From: Parus major
Taxonomy: Eukaryota; Chordata; Aves; Passeriformes; Paridae
DNA: 64,000 nt
Direction: 5' to 3'
NCBI RefSeq assembly: GCF_001522545.3
Contig: NC_031773.1
Span: 26,299,685-26,363,684 of the forward strand
In this document: positions 63,422 to 64,000 of the stretch, one piece after another
Position numbering within the stretch: the stretch's first letter is position 1
How the letters are laid out: the number at the start of each line of letters is the position of its first letter
Translations under genes and position numbers: made by a program
Notes under the pieces: model-generated
The model's input: the letters and a program-made list of their open reading frames with translations, nothing else
Told to the model about the DNA's origin: nothing
The model's database searches: none

Positions 63422-63445
63422 ATTCCAAATAATGAATGTTGGAAT
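63422..63445. other. Inverted repeat ATTCCAA...TTGGAAT
   Basis: Seven-base arms (63422-63428 and 63439-63445) separated by ten bases, lying about 30 bases upstream of the TATA box at 63476. Confidence 0.7.
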
Positions 63446-63475
63446 CACATGTCAGCTCATCTCTGCTTATGTCCC

Positions 63476-63483
63476 TATAAAAG
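63476..63483 (+). promoter_or_regulatory. TATA box (CCCTATAAAAGGGC), candidate core promoter
   Basis: A near-ideal TATA box with flanking C and G. If it is used, transcription would start near 63505. A donor-like CAAAG|GTAGG occurs at 63557/63558, which would give a first exon of about 50 bases. No coding start is evident before the donor, so the exon would be 5' UTR. It could instead belong to a decayed LTR, and the adjacent repeat ends only about 100 bases away. Confidence 0.3.
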
Positions 63484-63559
63484 GGCAGAAAGCTGGTGGA
63501 CCTGGTTGTAGTCTGTCTCATGCAGCACATGTAGCTCTTGCAGGTGCATATTCAAAGGT

Positions 63560-64000
63560 AGGACTCCTGTTTTCCTGTTGACACACAGCTTCTCCTTCTC
63601 TCAAATTCTGAGGCTGACATTTCTTTCCTTTACAAATGTCTAGGGATGCCAATTAATTTCGGAGACGACAAGACAGAACTGATGTGCTGGAAACACAGCA
63701 TGAAGCACAGAGAGGTGCAGCAATTCTTCTTCTAATTACTGCTTCTGCCCATGATCTACAGTTATCACTAAGATAGTCAATGCCTTTTAAGTTTCAAGTG
63801 ATAGACAAATATATAATCATCATTTGTATGCAGCCATACCTCCAAAATGGACCTCAGCATAGAGATCCATGACTGTCATTCTAGTGAGTCACAGCTGCTT
63901 TACTAGGATTCTGTCAAGGCAAAAAGTTTCAATTCAGGGATAATACTGCTACCTGCTCTTTAGCGGGTTGTTTCAATGGTACCCCACAGTTTCTATTGTT
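63560..64000. other. Right edge of the window, nothing recognised
   Basis: This is downstream of the candidate promoter. A purine-rich stretch lies at 63660-63720, with no recognisable exon or repeat before the window ends. Confidence 0.4.

Noticed and set aside
1..64000. CRISPR arrays, bacterial operons, riboswitches, tRNA or rRNA genes
   Set aside because: LINEs, an LTR-like repeat and AT-rich non-coding DNA mark this as vertebrate. No cloverleaf or A/B-box tRNA and no rRNA segment was noticed, although short tRNA-derived fragments could be missed by eye.

Overview
This window looks like bird nuclear DNA, from a gene-poor, AT-rich region that is either intergenic or deep inside a large intron. 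The evidence is five fragments of CR1-type LINEs, some keeping the CR1 3' terminus with its octamer tail (ATTCTATG-like), and one long LTR-like repeat of a kind I recall as common in avian genomes. The AT-rich background, scattered microsatellites and absence of any long recognisable coding exon fit the same picture. I cannot name the species or the neighbouring genes. Apart from remnants of LINE reverse transcriptase, no open reading frame in the window is a protein I recognise. The longest non-repeat frame (205 codons, near the left end) is reported only as a weak exon candidate.

Layout. 1-2.05 kb: AT microsatellite and a candidate exon. 2.05-3.27 kb: CR1 on the minus strand. 3.3-11.66 kb: unannotated AT-rich DNA with simple repeats. 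11.66-12.30 kb: a compact 615-bp, GC- and CpG-rich insertion. 12.3-28.1 kb: AT-rich DNA without recognisable genes. 28.08-29.19 kb: CR1, plus strand. 29.2-43.4 kb: AT-rich DNA with hairpins and a possible decayed LTR. 43.42-44.36 kb: CR1, plus strand. 49.59-49.81 kb: CR1 3' end, minus strand. 49.1-54.7 kb: three perfect palindromes. 59.9-60.54 kb: CR1, plus strand, with an internal deletion. 62.35-63.38 kb: avian LTR-like repeat, minus orientation. 63.42-63.56 kb: a TATA-box promoter candidate.

The most interesting object is the insertion at 11673-12287. It begins with telomeric C-strand repeats (CCCTAA), ends with degenerate telomeric G-strand repeats (TTAGGG and variants), and is flanked on both sides by the same 9 bases (TTAAATGAA). 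It therefore looks like a transposable element whose terminal inverted repeats are telomere-like. Its right part holds seven copies of a 30-bp minisatellite, each with a CCAT core in a (G)CCGCCATTTT-like context resembling the known binding site of the zinc-finger factor YY1. I know of no described element with this architecture, but no database could be searched here.
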